This document shows, piece after piece, positions 8,144 to 16,360 of a stretch of 64,000 nucleotides of DNA. The position numbers and the translations under genes are program-made. The stretch is from Albirhodobacter sp042466415 (GTDB lineage: Bacteria; Pseudomonadota; Alphaproteobacteria; Rhodobacterales; Rhodobacteraceae), in the NCBI RefSeq assembly GCF_042466415.1, contig NZ_JAXHCH010000002.1:2666001-2730000 (forward strand). The letters run 5' to 3'. A model generated the notes under the pieces. It had not been told where the DNA came from. It saw nothing but the letters and a program-made list of their open reading frames with translations, and made no database searches. Position 1 is the stretch's first letter; each line of letters opens with the position of its first letter.

Positions 8144-8675
8144 CGTCGATATCACGGCGCAAAGCCTGCGCATCGGGCGCCGTGACTGAGGAGTACGTCT
8201 CTACCACCTCGCCATTTGCATCGATCAGGACTTTATAAAAATTCCATTTCGGCACGAACCCTTCACTGGCCTTAAGCCACTGATAGAACGGGTGAACGTC
8301 GCCTTTTGCAACCGATACGATATCGGTCATCGGCAAGGTCACGCCGTATTCCAAACTGCAATACTCTTTGACTGTGGCCGCATCCTCCAGCTCCTGATTG
8401 AAGTCGTTTGAAGGCACTGCCAGAACGATCAGCCCCTTGGGGCCAAGCTCCTCGTGTAGGGCCTGCATGTCTTCCAACTGTCCCGCAAAGCCGCAAAGCG
8501 ATGCCGTATTAACGACGAGCACGGGATGCCCGCGCCAGTCCTTCGTCGCGATCTCGCCGCCGTCAATTGAGGGGAAAGTTACATCGGGAACAGGCTCCGC
8601 GTGGGCGGATACAACCATGGCGCCCCAAAGGGCGACTGCGGTTGCAATGCTGCGGTGCGGAGCTGAAATGGACAT
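8133..8675 (-). CDS. Secreted glutathione peroxidase-like thiol peroxidase
   Basis: Thioredoxin-fold peroxidase of 180 residues that would reduce hydroperoxides, probably lipid peroxides. The catalytic region reads NTASLCGFAGQ, with cysteine in place of selenocysteine, followed by VLAVPSNDFNQE and KWNFYKVLID with the conserved Gln/Trp/Asn positions of the family. An N-terminal hydrophobic stretch ending SAHAEP looks like a Sec signal peptide, so it probably acts in the periplasm. The start at 8675 is preceded by AAAGG at a good distance; an upstream methionine lacks such a site. It is downstream of the sigma-factor-linked lipid cluster in the same direction, which suits defence against lipid oxidation. 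Confidence 0.88.
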   Translation of the reverse strand: MSISAPHRSIATAVALWGAMVVSAHAEPVPDVTFPSIDGGEIATKDWRGHPVLVVNTASLCGFAGQLEDMQALHEELGPKGLIVLAVPSNDFNQELEDAATVKEYCSLEYGVTLPMTDIVSVAKGDVHPFYQWLKASEGFVPKWNFYKVLIDANGEVVETYSSVTAPDAQALRRDIDAAF

Positions 8676-8728
8676 GATGTTGCCTTTCCGAATGTCGTCA
8701 GGTGGCACTTTGATGTGCGGGGTGGGGA

Positions 8729-9460
8729 TCAAACAATGCGTTTGGTCAGCGCCAAAGAGATACGGTAGGGAAGAAGCCGGAGTAGCTTGAGAGCAAGCGT
8801 CAGTCGGCGTGGAAAATGCACTTCGAACCCTGAGCCATCCAGGCCGCGAACGATCGCCGTGGCGGCGGCGTCCGGCGTGATCACGGCGGGCATGTCAAAA
8901 TCATTTTTGGCCGTCATCGGCGTGCTGACAAACCCGGGCGATATCAGCCGGATATCACGATCCTTGCGTTCGGCTCGGAGGCTTTCGGTGAGATTGATGA
9001 CGGCCGCTTTCGTCGCCGAGTAAATTTGTCCCTTCGGCAAACCGATGTACCCCGCCACCGATCCGCATAGTGCGAGTTGCCCGCCTTCGCGCAGCAAAGA
9101 GGGCGCGAGTTGGGCGATATGAAACGTGCCCATCAGATTGACTTGAACAAGCTGCGCCGCTTTTTCGTGGTCAAGCTCTGCAATCGCACCGGGATCATAC
9201 AGCGCGGCCAAATGGATGATCCGGTCCAGCGGGCCAGATTGTGCGATCTGTGCCGTGGCCTCCTCGATCGTCGCCCGCTCACCGACATCGCAGGCGAGGG
9301 CCGTTGCACCGATCTCATCCGCGAGGGCCTGCAAAGGCCCTTGCGAGCGGGCTGACAGGATCAGGCTTGCTCCCCTTTTGGCATAGGCCTTCGCGACGGC
9401 GGCGCCGATGCCAGAACTCGCGCCAATGATCCAGATACGTTCTTGCGACAGATCAGACAT
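8729..9460 (-). CDS. Short-chain dehydrogenase/reductase
   Basis: Classical SDR of 243 residues. The cofactor motif is GASSGIGAA near the N-terminus. CDVGERA, an N-A-G-like LAALYDP segment, and the active-site S-YSATK (YxxxK) pattern follow. It would reduce or oxidise a carbonyl or alcohol with NAD(P)H; the substrate is unknown. The start at 9460 lies inside the end of the methyltransferase gene (8-base overlap), so the two are translationally coupled. It belongs to the run that contains FAD oxidoreductase, DUF1365 and the fatty-acid methyltransferase, which suggests an acyl-chain substrate. Confidence 0.85.
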   Translation of the reverse strand: MSDLSQERIWIIGASSGIGAAVAKAYAKRGASLILSARSQGPLQALADEIGATALACDVGERATIEEATAQIAQSGPLDRIIHLAALYDPGAIAELDHEKAAQLVQVNLMGTFHIAQLAPSLLREGGQLALCGSVAGYIGLPKGQIYSATKAAVINLTESLRAERKDRDIRLISPGFVSTPMTAKNDFDMPAVITPDAAATAIVRGLDGSGFEVHFPRRLTLALKLLRLLPYRISLALTKRIV

Positions 9461-10625
9461 GGGCAAGCCGGTATTGCATGACATCCGTCCGGCCCGTCTT
9501 GAACCCCGCGATGCAAGCCGCGAGATAGAAACGCCACACGCGGATGAACGCTTCGTCAAATCCGAGCGCGCGGACCTCTGTCAGGCGGGCTTCAAAACGG
9601 TCAAGCCAGTCTTGCAGCGTGCGCGCGTAATCCATCCCGAACCCGAATCCATCTTCGACGCGCAGGCCTGCTGTCTCGGCGGCGCTTGCGAATTTCGACG
9701 GCGCGGGCAGCATCCCGCCCGGGAAGATGAACGATCGGATCATATCTGCGCCGTTGCGATAGCGATCGAAATGCGCCTCGCCCACGGTGATCGTCTGCAC
9801 CACCGCGCGGCCGTTCGGCGCGAGGTTTTCCTTCACCTTGCCGAAATAGGTCGGCCAGTAGCGCTCGCCGACCGCTTCGAACATTTCAATCGAAACGATA
9901 TGATCGTAGCGGCCTTTTTCATCACGGTAATCTTGCAAGGCAATATCTGCCCCCCGCCCCAGTCGCGCGCGCGCAAAGTCGGCTTGCTCGGTTGATAGGG
10001 TCAGCCCTTTGGGCGCGAAATCACCGCGCGCGAGGGCGCGTTCTGCGAACCCGCCCCAACCACACCCGATTTCCAGCAACCGGCCTGACGAGCCGTTGAG
10101 ATTGTCAATAATGCGATCATATTTGCGCGTTTGTGCGCGCGCGAGGTCGGTGTCGCCATCCGCATAAATCGCGGAGGAATATGTCATCGTCTCATCAAGC
10201 CAGAGCTTGTAAAAGTCATTGCCCAGATCGTAATGCGCGGAGATATTGCGCCGCGAACCTTTGCGGGTGTTGCGGTTCATGAAATAAATCATCCGGATCA
10301 GCATGGCCTGCACGGGATGCCCGTGGAGATACCGATCCAGCGTCGCCTCGTTCGCCAGCGCGAGCGTCAACAGCGCCGTCAGATCGGGCGTGTCACACCA
10401 GCCGTCTCGGTAAGCTTCCGTCAGGCCGATATCGCCTTTTGCAGCAATGGCGGGAACCATACGCCAGTCGTGGATGATCAGCGCCGCCTCCGGCCCTGCG
10501 CTCTTGCCGCCAAAGTGCCGGACTTGGCCGTCGGGCGTGGTCAGGGTCAATGTGCCATGCGTAATGCCGTCCAGCGTGGTGAGGAACCTTGTCTGTAGAG
10601 GTTTAGTCAGCGTCTGGGGAAACAT
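9453..10625 (-). CDS. cfa: Cyclopropane-fatty-acyl-phospholipid synthase family SAM methyltransferase
   Basis: SAM-dependent enzyme of 390 residues that adds a methylene or methyl group to unsaturated acyl chains of membrane phospholipids. Motifs include SAHYDLGNDFYKLWLDETMT (conserved CFA synthase active-site entry), the SAM-binding LLEIGCGWGGFAERAL, and HIVSIEMFEAVGERYW with the catalytic glutamate region. The start at 10625 (MFPQTLTK) overlaps the DUF1365 gene by 23 bases. In Rhodobacter sphaeroides a homologue next to the rpoE sigma gene is involved in making furan fatty acids. This one may therefore be a methylase of that kind rather than a true cyclopropane synthase; sequence reading alone cannot decide. 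Confidence 0.88.
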   Translation of the reverse strand: MFPQTLTKPLQTRFLTTLDGITHGTLTLTTPDGQVRHFGGKSAGPEAALIIHDWRMVPAIAAKGDIGLTEAYRDGWCDTPDLTALLTLALANEATLDRYLHGHPVQAMLIRMIYFMNRNTRKGSRRNISAHYDLGNDFYKLWLDETMTYSSAIYADGDTDLARAQTRKYDRIIDNLNGSSGRLLEIGCGWGGFAERALARGDFAPKGLTLSTEQADFARARLGRGADIALQDYRDEKGRYDHIVSIEMFEAVGERYWPTYFGKVKENLAPNGRAVVQTITVGEAHFDRYRNGADMIRSFIFPGGMLPAPSKFASAAETAGLRVEDGFGFGMDYARTLQDWLDRFEARLTEVRALGFDEAFIRVWRFYLAACIAGFKTGRTDVMQYRLAHV

Positions 10626-11400
10626 GCGTGGAACTTTCTGCTGAGGAGAGATTTGGGGTGATCGGGGCGGGCTTGGAATAGAAACGGTAGCGCTGGGCAA
10701 AGAGTTTCAAGGCTTGCCAATGGATCAACGCCATAATGCGCGCAGATTGCAACGGCGCAGTTATGGCGGCGCGCCGGACCGTGCTCGCGGTCAATGGCCG
10801 AGTGCGCCCTGTGAGCGATGTTTGCAGCGTGGTTGTGTCATTGCTCCAATCAACCCAAGCGCCAAAGCGCCCTTGGCTTGTGTCAAAGCGAAACTCGTAA
10901 CGTCCTTCGCGCGGCAGGAAGGGCGAGACATGAAACAGCTTTTCGCCCGAAATGCGACACGATCGGGTGATCGCGCGCATGTCGGGGTGCCGCACGAGAT
11001 AGATGTGGCGCTCATTAAAGGTGTTGGACACTTCCGCGATAACCGCGATCAGATCCCCATTCGCCGCGCGCGCAAGCCAGAACGACACCGGATTGAACCC
11101 GTGCAACGGGCTGCGCGGCAAGGTCACAATCGACAAGTCCAGATCGGAACGGCCGATGATGCGATCCGCAAAGCTCCGCAGGCTTTCGCCTTTCGCTCCA
11201 TAATCCGCGCGGCGAATTTGCCATAATGCGGCACGGTCTACCGCAATCGGGCCGATCTGCGCGTCAATGTGTTCGGGAACGACCGCGGCATAGGTCGCGT
11301 GATAGGTGAACTCGCGCCGCGCGGTCTTGCTTGAGCGCGCGTGCCATATTTTAGCATCAATCAGCGCGCCAGACCACAGATCTGTTGTCGTCACGCCCAT
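10603..11400 (-). CDS. DUF1365 family protein
   Basis: Soluble protein of 265 residues belonging to DUF1365, recognised from segments such as LHGFNPVSFWLA, EVSNTFNERHIYLV, KLFHVSPFLP and the C-terminal IHWQALKLFAQRYRFYSKP. The family has no assigned reaction but is almost always encoded between a FAD-dependent oxidoreductase and a cyclopropane synthase homologue, as here. This points to a shared role in acyl-chain modification. It overlaps the upstream oxidoreductase gene by 10 bases and the downstream methyltransferase by 23 bases. Confidence 0.9.
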   Translation of the reverse strand: MGVTTTDLWSGALIDAKIWHARSSKTARREFTYHATYAAVVPEHIDAQIGPIAVDRAALWQIRRADYGAKGESLRSFADRIIGRSDLDLSIVTLPRSPLHGFNPVSFWLARAANGDLIAVIAEVSNTFNERHIYLVRHPDMRAITRSCRISGEKLFHVSPFLPREGRYEFRFDTSQGRFGAWVDWSNDTTTLQTSLTGRTRPLTASTVRRAAITAPLQSARIMALIHWQALKLFAQRYRFYSKPAPITPNLSSAESSTHVSPDAD

Positions 11401-12644
11401 GGATCCGCTCCGAGCGGCCAGTCATGCCCCATCGCTTGCGCGACGCGCAGCGCCGAGAGGAGGCCATCTTCGTGAAACCCGTAACGCGTCCATGCGCCCG
11501 CAAAATAAAGACGGTCCGCGCCCTGAATTGACGGCAGGAGCGCTTGGGCGGCATGGCTTGCGGCGTCGAATTGCGGATGCGAGAGCCAAGTCTCATCATG
11601 GATCGCTTCAGGGTCGCGCTCTGGGTTGAGGGTCACGATCAAAGGCTGCGGCGTTTCAAGCGATTGCAGCAGGTTCATCCAGTATGATAAGCTCACAGGG
11701 GCGTCTGACAAAGGATCGCGCGCATCCGTGACGTAATTCCATGCCGACCAAGCGGCCTTTCGTTGCGGCAAGAACCGTTTGTCGGAATGCAGCACGACGC
11801 GGTTTGCTTGGGTGCGGAAAGCGCCTAGCACCTCATGTTCTTGCGGGCTCGGTGCGTCGATCAATGCAAGCGCTTGCGGCGCATGGGTCGCGAAAACGAC
11901 ACGGTCGAAAATATGCGCGCCGGAGGCCGACTGCACATGCACCCCGTCGGCGTTCCGAATGACGCGGCTAACCGGATCCGCAAGGCGGATCTGGGCATTG
12001 CTATCCTTGATCAAGGCCTCGACGTACCGCCGCGAGCCACCCTCGACGGTAAACCATTGCGGATGGCTCGCCACCGTCAGCAAACCGTGATTGTCGAAGA
12101 ACTGTACGAAGGGGGCGGCGGGGAAATCCAGCATGCCGCGCGTCGGCGTGGACCAGATCGCACCCGAAATGGGGAGTAGAAACCGATCCCTGAACGCGCG
12201 GCCAAGGCCCATATCCTCAACCATCTCACCGAGGGTCAAGTGACTGTCTTTGTAAGCCGTGGCTCCTTTGAAAAACGCCATCGTATCGCGCAGCATACGC
12301 CAATGCGAAGGATCAAGCAGGCGGCGCCATTGCGCAAAGAGGGCGGGCAGGGTGCGGGTGCCATACTCGTAGTCGCCTTGGCCGAGCGAGGCGGAGAACG
12401 ACATATCTGTCGGGATCAACGGAACGCCAAGATGTTCAAGCATCGGGATAAACAGCGGGTAGGTCCGGCGGTTGCAGACGATAAATCCGGTGTCGACTGC
12501 TGTACCGAAGGCCTCGGCGGTTCGCGCGTGGCCACCCGCGCGGGCCTCGGATTCGAACACGGTGACATCATGATGACGGCCCAGAATCCAAGCCGCTCCA
12601 AGCCCTGAAATTCCGCTTCCGATAATTGCTACACGTTGCCGCAT
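11391..12644 (-). CDS. FAD/NAD(P)-binding amine-oxidase-like oxidoreductase
   Basis: Flavoprotein of 417 residues. The N-terminal dinucleotide-binding motif is VAIIGSGISGLGAAWIL, followed by FESEARAGGHA. The C-terminal FAD contact segment is LYFAGAWTRYGFHEDGLLSA. It belongs to the predicted NAD/FAD-binding family (COG2907) that accompanies DUF1365 and CFA synthase homologues, and probably desaturates or oxidises an acyl chain. It is the first gene of the cfa run; the 99-base gap behind it holds a candidate ECF promoter. It overlaps DUF1365 by 10 bases. Confidence 0.9.
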   Translation of the reverse strand: MRQRVAIIGSGISGLGAAWILGRHHDVTVFESEARAGGHARTAEAFGTAVDTGFIVCNRRTYPLFIPMLEHLGVPLIPTDMSFSASLGQGDYEYGTRTLPALFAQWRRLLDPSHWRMLRDTMAFFKGATAYKDSHLTLGEMVEDMGLGRAFRDRFLLPISGAIWSTPTRGMLDFPAAPFVQFFDNHGLLTVASHPQWFTVEGGSRRYVEALIKDSNAQIRLADPVSRVIRNADGVHVQSASGAHIFDRVVFATHAPQALALIDAPSPQEHEVLGAFRTQANRVVLHSDKRFLPQRKAAWSAWNYVTDARDPLSDAPVSLSYWMNLLQSLETPQPLIVTLNPERDPEAIHDETWLSHPQFDAASHAAQALLPSIQGADRLYFAGAWTRYGFHEDGLLSALRVAQAMGHDWPLGADPWA

Positions 12645-12671
12645 GTCGTCCCCTCGTTAACCGTTACGCAA

Positions 12672-12700
12672 TGAGACGCGTCACGCCGCGAATAAGTTGC
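12672..12700 (-). promoter_or_regulatory. Candidate ECF sigma promoter of the FAD/DUF1365/cfa operon
   Basis: On the minus strand GCAACTT, a 16-base spacer, then GTCTCA (within CGTCTCA). An AAC core at -35 and a CGTC core at -10 with this spacing is the common ECF-type layout. It would start transcription about 20 bases before the oxidoreductase start codon at 12644. Being between the anti-sigma gene and its presumed target operon strengthens the case, but it was found by eye. Confidence 0.35.
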
Positions 12701-12743
12701 AGCGTGACCGTAAATTTTCAAATGTTTCCGCGCGGATAAGGTC

Positions 12744-13397
12744 TTAAATCCGCACCATCGGCGCGACTGCCAGGACGGGGCCCGTTGCCTGCCCTGTCGG
12801 CGAGCCGCCCAGAGGTTCATCCGAGATCGCCATCGTCGCGCCCGCGACCAGATCACGCAGATCGGCCGGGATTGGCATGGCGGCCTGTCCAGTGCGCGGC
12901 ATAACGCCGAGCGAAATCGGCGCTCGCTCGCCCGCGATCAGCCAAAGCTCCACGTCACGGTCGTTTGGCAATGAGATCCCCGCCATCGACACGCGCATTT
13001 CGCCTTTGTCCTCATCATAAAGCGCGGCAAGGCGAAGACCCTCCGGCGTCGCCATATCCGCGACCCAAACCGGGCCCGCATCCGGTGAGCGAAGGAAGCC
13101 GACCACCGCCAAAACGGCGAGCGCCCCCCCAAGAGCCGGACCGAACCAGCGCCATACCGACATCGCGGCAGGTTTGAACAACCGTCGCTCGACCCCGCGC
13201 CAGACACGGTTGGGCGGCGCCAGCGGCGCGACCTCATCGGACAAGGGATCAAGCGTCGCTTCCCAATATTTCGCCTCGCGCGCGAAATCGGCGTCGCGCA
13301 TGATCCGCGCGGTCATTGCGGGACGTTCGTCTTTAGGCATCACGCCCAGCACGTATTCGGCGACTTCGGCGCGGTCTTGAGATGTTAAACGGGTCAT
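12744..13397 (-). CDS. RskA-type membrane anti-sigma factor
   Basis: Anti-sigma factor of 217 residues expected to hold the adjacent ECF sigma at the membrane. The N-terminal cytoplasmic part has the family pattern VAEYVLGVMPKDERPAM and a following YWEATLDPL. One membrane helix lies at about residues 90-110 (GPALGGALAVLAVVGFL). The periplasmic RskA domain ends GGSPTGQATGPVLAVAP. No His-x3-Cys-x2-Cys zinc motif is present, so it is not a ChrR-type zinc anti-sigma. Its ATG overlaps the sigma stop by 4 bases. Release probably involves regulated proteolysis, as known for RskA; the signal is unknown. Confidence 0.88.
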   Translation of the reverse strand: MTRLTSQDRAEVAEYVLGVMPKDERPAMTARIMRDADFAREAKYWEATLDPLSDEVAPLAPPNRVWRGVERRLFKPAAMSVWRWFGPALGGALAVLAVVGFLRSPDAGPVWVADMATPEGLRLAALYDEDKGEMRVSMAGISLPNDRDVELWLIAGERAPISLGVMPRTGQAAMPIPADLRDLVAGATMAISDEPLGGSPTGQATGPVLAVAPMVRI

Positions 13398-13939
13398 CGG
13401 CTCAGGCACTCCCGCAGGGACAGCAAACTCCGGCGGAGCCAGCTGCGCATGGTATTGAGGGGAACGCTAAAGCGCTCCGCGAGTTCGAGATAGCTTTCGC
13501 CCTCTACATAGGCCCGCCGGATGGCGTCGGCTCGGTCAAGGTCAAGCTCGCTCAAGCAACCATCAATGCGGCGCCCGTCAGAGGCTGTCATTGCGGCCTC
13601 CTCGGGGGTCGGGCCGGAATTTGCGATTGCTTCGGCGATATCCATCCCGTCGGGCAACGATCCGGGCTTGCGCGCCCGAAGGCGATCAATAGCATGGTTG
13701 CGTGCAACCGCATTGAGCCACCCCAAAGGGCTGCCCGCTGTTGCATCGAACCCTGCGGCCCTGTGCCAGACTCGGATGTAAATCTCTTGCAACGCATCCT
13801 CCGCATCTCGTTTGTCTTTAAGAATACGAAGGCAGATGGCAAAAAGTTTCGCGCTGGTCTCGGAATAGAGCTGGGCGAAGGCCGCGCGATCGTTCAGCGC
13901 GACACGGGCGAGCAGATGGGCAATCGGATGATCGGTCAT
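13394..13939 (-). CDS. ECF RNA polymerase sigma factor
   Basis: Sigma-70 family ECF factor of 181 residues. Region 2 reads LYSETSAKLFAICLRILKD and DAEDALQEIYIRVWH, with WLNAVARNHAIDRLR completing it. Region 4 contains YLELAERFSVPLNTMRSWLR, the helix-turn-helix for the -35 element. The start at 13939 has AGGGAT upstream; an in-frame ATG at 14032 would add an unstructured lead with no ribosome site. It is co-transcribed with the anti-sigma gene. The likely regulon is the adjacent FAD/DUF1365/cfa/SDR operon; the divergent exported protein may also belong. Confidence 0.92.
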   Translation of the reverse strand: MTDHPIAHLLARVALNDRAAFAQLYSETSAKLFAICLRILKDKRDAEDALQEIYIRVWHRAAGFDATAGSPLGWLNAVARNHAIDRLRARKPGSLPDGMDIAEAIANSGPTPEEAAMTASDGRRIDGCLSELDLDRADAIRRAYVEGESYLELAERFSVPLNTMRSWLRRSLLSLRECLSR

Positions 13940-14114
13940 GAATATCCCTGATATCTTTGCCTCGAAAGTAGCAGGACTGGGTTTCGGAACAAGGAGATAG
14001 TTAAGCTCTCTCGAAGCGACAACGGGTTTCATGCAAATGCCGTCTTGCGGTCATGCAGGTGTTACGACGTGGTTCAAAGCTCCCGCGATCACAATTGCCT
14101 CGGGAAGGGCCAAG

Positions 14115-16265
14115 ATGTCTCTCAAACTCGCCTGCATGACCTCCATCCTCGGCCTCACCGCCAACGCGGCCATGGCGGAGATGAATTTCAATCGCATCGC
14201 AAGCTTCGCGACCTATCATAATAACGCAGAGGCCAGCGCGCCCTCATCGTCAGAGATTATCGCCGCCTCGTCCGATGGCATGACCCTCGCCTATTCCGAC
14301 AGCCCGCTGGGCGTTGTCGGGTTGATCGACATCACCGACCCTAAAGCGCCCCAAGCGCTGGGCAATATTGATGTCGGCGGTGAGCCGACAGCGGTCTCGA
14401 TCATCGGGACGACTGCGTTTGTGGGGGTAAATACCTCCGAGAGCTACACGGCGCCGTCGGGGATGCTCAAGGCTTTTGATATCGCCACCAAGTCCGAGAT
14501 CGCAGCATGTGATCTAGGGGGACAGCCCGATAGCACCGCAGTCGCGAAGGACGGAAGCTTCCTTGCCGTCGCGATCGAAAACGAGCGTGACGAGGAGGCC
14601 GGAGATGGCCGTGTCGGGCAAGCACCTGCGGGCTACTTGATGCTCATCGATGTGAAGGACGGCGCCCCCGATTGCACCGCGATGACCAAGGTTGAGATGC
14701 TCGGCCTCGCGGAGATTTCTCCCGAAGACCCAGAGCCGGAGTTCGTCGACATCAACGCGCTGGGCGAGATCGTTGTGACCTTGCAAGAGAATAACCACAT
14801 CGTTGTGGTCAATCGCGACGGCACGATCCAATCCCATTTCTCGGCGGGTCAAGTGGATCTCACCGAGATTGATATGACGGATGAGCGCGGCGCGCTTACC
14901 TTCACCCAATCTCAAACGGGTGTCTTGCGCGAACCGGACGGTGTGCAATGGCTCGACGAGACCCATTTCGCCATCGCCAATGAAGGGGATATGGATGGCG
15001 GCTCGCGAGGATGGACGATTTTCGACAAGTCCGGTCAGGAAGTGTTCGAGGCGGGCAACAGCTTTGAACATGCCGTGATCGAGACGGGGCACTATCCCGA
15101 CAAGCGTTCGGACGCCAAAGGGATTGAGCCAGAAGGCATGGAATTCGCCAGCTTCAACGGAACACCTTTTGCGTTCATTCTGGCCGAGCGCGCCTCAGTC
15201 GTCGGCGTCTATGACGTGACCGACGTGGCCGCGCCGAGGCTTCACCAGATCCTTCCATCGGGGATCGCGCCGGAGGGTGCAATCGCTATTCCCGAGCGGA
15301 ATTTGTTTGTCACGGCCAATGAGGCCGATCTTATCGAAGATGGCGGCGTCCGCAGCCATGTTATGATCTATGAGTACCAAGATGCCCTTGCCGCCTATCC
15401 GCAGGTGACCTCCAAAGGCGCGGAGACCTTGATCGGATGGGGGGCGATTTCGGGCATGGTCGCGGGCGAAGACGGAATCGTCTATGCCGTTAACGATAGC
15501 TTCTACGGGTATCAGCCGACGATATTCACGATCGATACGAATGTCTCTCCCGCAAACATCGTCAACGCGCTTCGGATCACCCGCGCGGGGATGCCGGCGC
15601 AGAAGCTGGACCTCGAAGGGATCACGGTTGATGGGGAGGGCGGCTTCTGGCTCGCGTCCGAGGGCAATAGCGCGGTTCTTGTGCCGCATGCGATTTACCA
15701 CGTGACGGCGGATGGCGAGATCGCGGAAGAGATCGGCCTGCCAGCGGAGCTGCTCGCAGGGGAAAAGCGCTTCGGATTTGAGGGCGTGACCAAGGTCGGT
15801 GACACGCTTTGGATGGCGGTTCAGCGTGAATGGGGCGATGATCCGGCGGGGATGGTCAAGCTGGTGTCCTACAACCTTGAAACGGAGGAATGGGGCGCGG
15901 TGCACTATCCGCTTGAAACCGCAGATGCGGGGTGGATGGGGCTGTCCGATATCGTGGCGCATCGCGAGATGATGTATATCGTCGAGCGTGACAACCAGAT
16001 CGGTGACGCTGCAAAGGTTAAAAAGATTTTCCGAGTGGCGCTGAGTGAACTGGTGCCTGCCGCACTGGGTGGTGATTTACCGGTCGTATTAAAGGAAGAA
16101 GTGCGCGACTTGATCCCGGATCTAAAAGCCCAAAACGGCTACGTGGTCGACAAGGTCGAGGGTCTGGCGATTGCCGCTGACGGCACGGCATGGGTGAGCA
16201 CCGACAACGACGGCGTCGATGATAGCTCGGGCGAGACGTTCTTCTGGTCGTTCGGAAAGCTGTAA
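14115..16265 (+). CDS. Exported beta-propeller protein with esterase-like phytase domain
   Basis: Secreted protein of 716 residues. The N-terminal 20 residues form a signal peptide ending NAAMA. The first half looks like a choice-of-anchor-I type propeller (GVVGLIDITDPKAPQALG, VVGVYDVTDVAAPRL, with EPEGMEF and IAPEGA repeats). The second half resembles the esterase-like activity of phytase family (QKLDLEGITVDGEGGFWLAS, RFGFEGVTKVGDTLWMAVQ, DKVEGLAIAADGTAWVSTD). Phosphate-ester hydrolysis is suggested by family name but not proven. The ATG at 14115 is preceded by GGAAGGG; a longer frame from 14031 lacks support. It is divergent from the ECF sigma gene, sharing a 175-base promoter region, and ends at a strong terminator. 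Confidence 0.82.
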   Translation: MSLKLACMTSILGLTANAAMAEMNFNRIASFATYHNNAEASAPSSSEIIAASSDGMTLAYSDSPLGVVGLIDITDPKAPQALGNIDVGGEPTAVSIIGTTAFVGVNTSESYTAPSGMLKAFDIATKSEIAACDLGGQPDSTAVAKDGSFLAVAIENERDEEAGDGRVGQAPAGYLMLIDVKDGAPDCTAMTKVEMLGLAEISPEDPEPEFVDINALGEIVVTLQENNHIVVVNRDGTIQSHFSAGQVDLTEIDMTDERGALTFTQSQTGVLREPDGVQWLDETHFAIANEGDMDGGSRGWTIFDKSGQEVFEAGNSFEHAVIETGHYPDKRSDAKGIEPEGMEFASFNGTPFAFILAERASVVGVYDVTDVAAPRLHQILPSGIAPEGAIAIPERNLFVTANEADLIEDGGVRSHVMIYEYQDALAAYPQVTSKGAETLIGWGAISGMVAGEDGIVYAVNDSFYGYQPTIFTIDTNVSPANIVNALRITRAGMPAQKLDLEGITVDGEGGFWLASEGNSAVLVPHAIYHVTADGEIAEEIGLPAELLAGEKRFGFEGVTKVGDTLWMAVQREWGDDPAGMVKLVSYNLETEEWGAVHYPLETADAGWMGLSDIVAHREMMYIVERDNQIGDAAKVKKIFRVALSELVPAALGGDLPVVLKEEVRDLIPDLKAQNGYVVDKVEGLAIAADGTAWVSTDNDGVDDSSGETFFWSFGKL

Positions 16266-16287
16266 TCGCAAGCACATCCAAAATACA

Positions 16288-16318
16288 AAAAAGCGGAGGC
16301 CACCGGCTTCCGCTTTTT
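16288..16318. terminator. Bidirectional Rho-independent terminator
   Basis: AAAAAGCGGA pairs with TCCGCTTTTT; inner pairs GGC/GCT extend the stem around a short loop. T-runs exist on both strands. It serves the exported phytase-like gene on the plus strand and mipZ on the minus strand. Confidence 0.9.
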
Positions 16319-16325
16319 CAGTTTA

Positions 16326-16336
16326 GGGGGGGGGGG
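16326..16336. repeat. Run of eleven G residues
   Basis: A homopolymer of 11 G between the terminator and the mipZ stop codon. It lies outside coding sequence. Such runs vary in length by slippage and are also a common place for sequencing error. Confidence 0.85.
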
Positions 16337-16360
16337 CGATGGACGGGTCGGGTCAGAAGC

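Noticed and set aside
12744..13397. ChrR-type zinc anti-sigma
   Set aside because: No His/Cys zinc ligands and no cupin domain; a central membrane helix and RskA-like C-terminus are seen instead.
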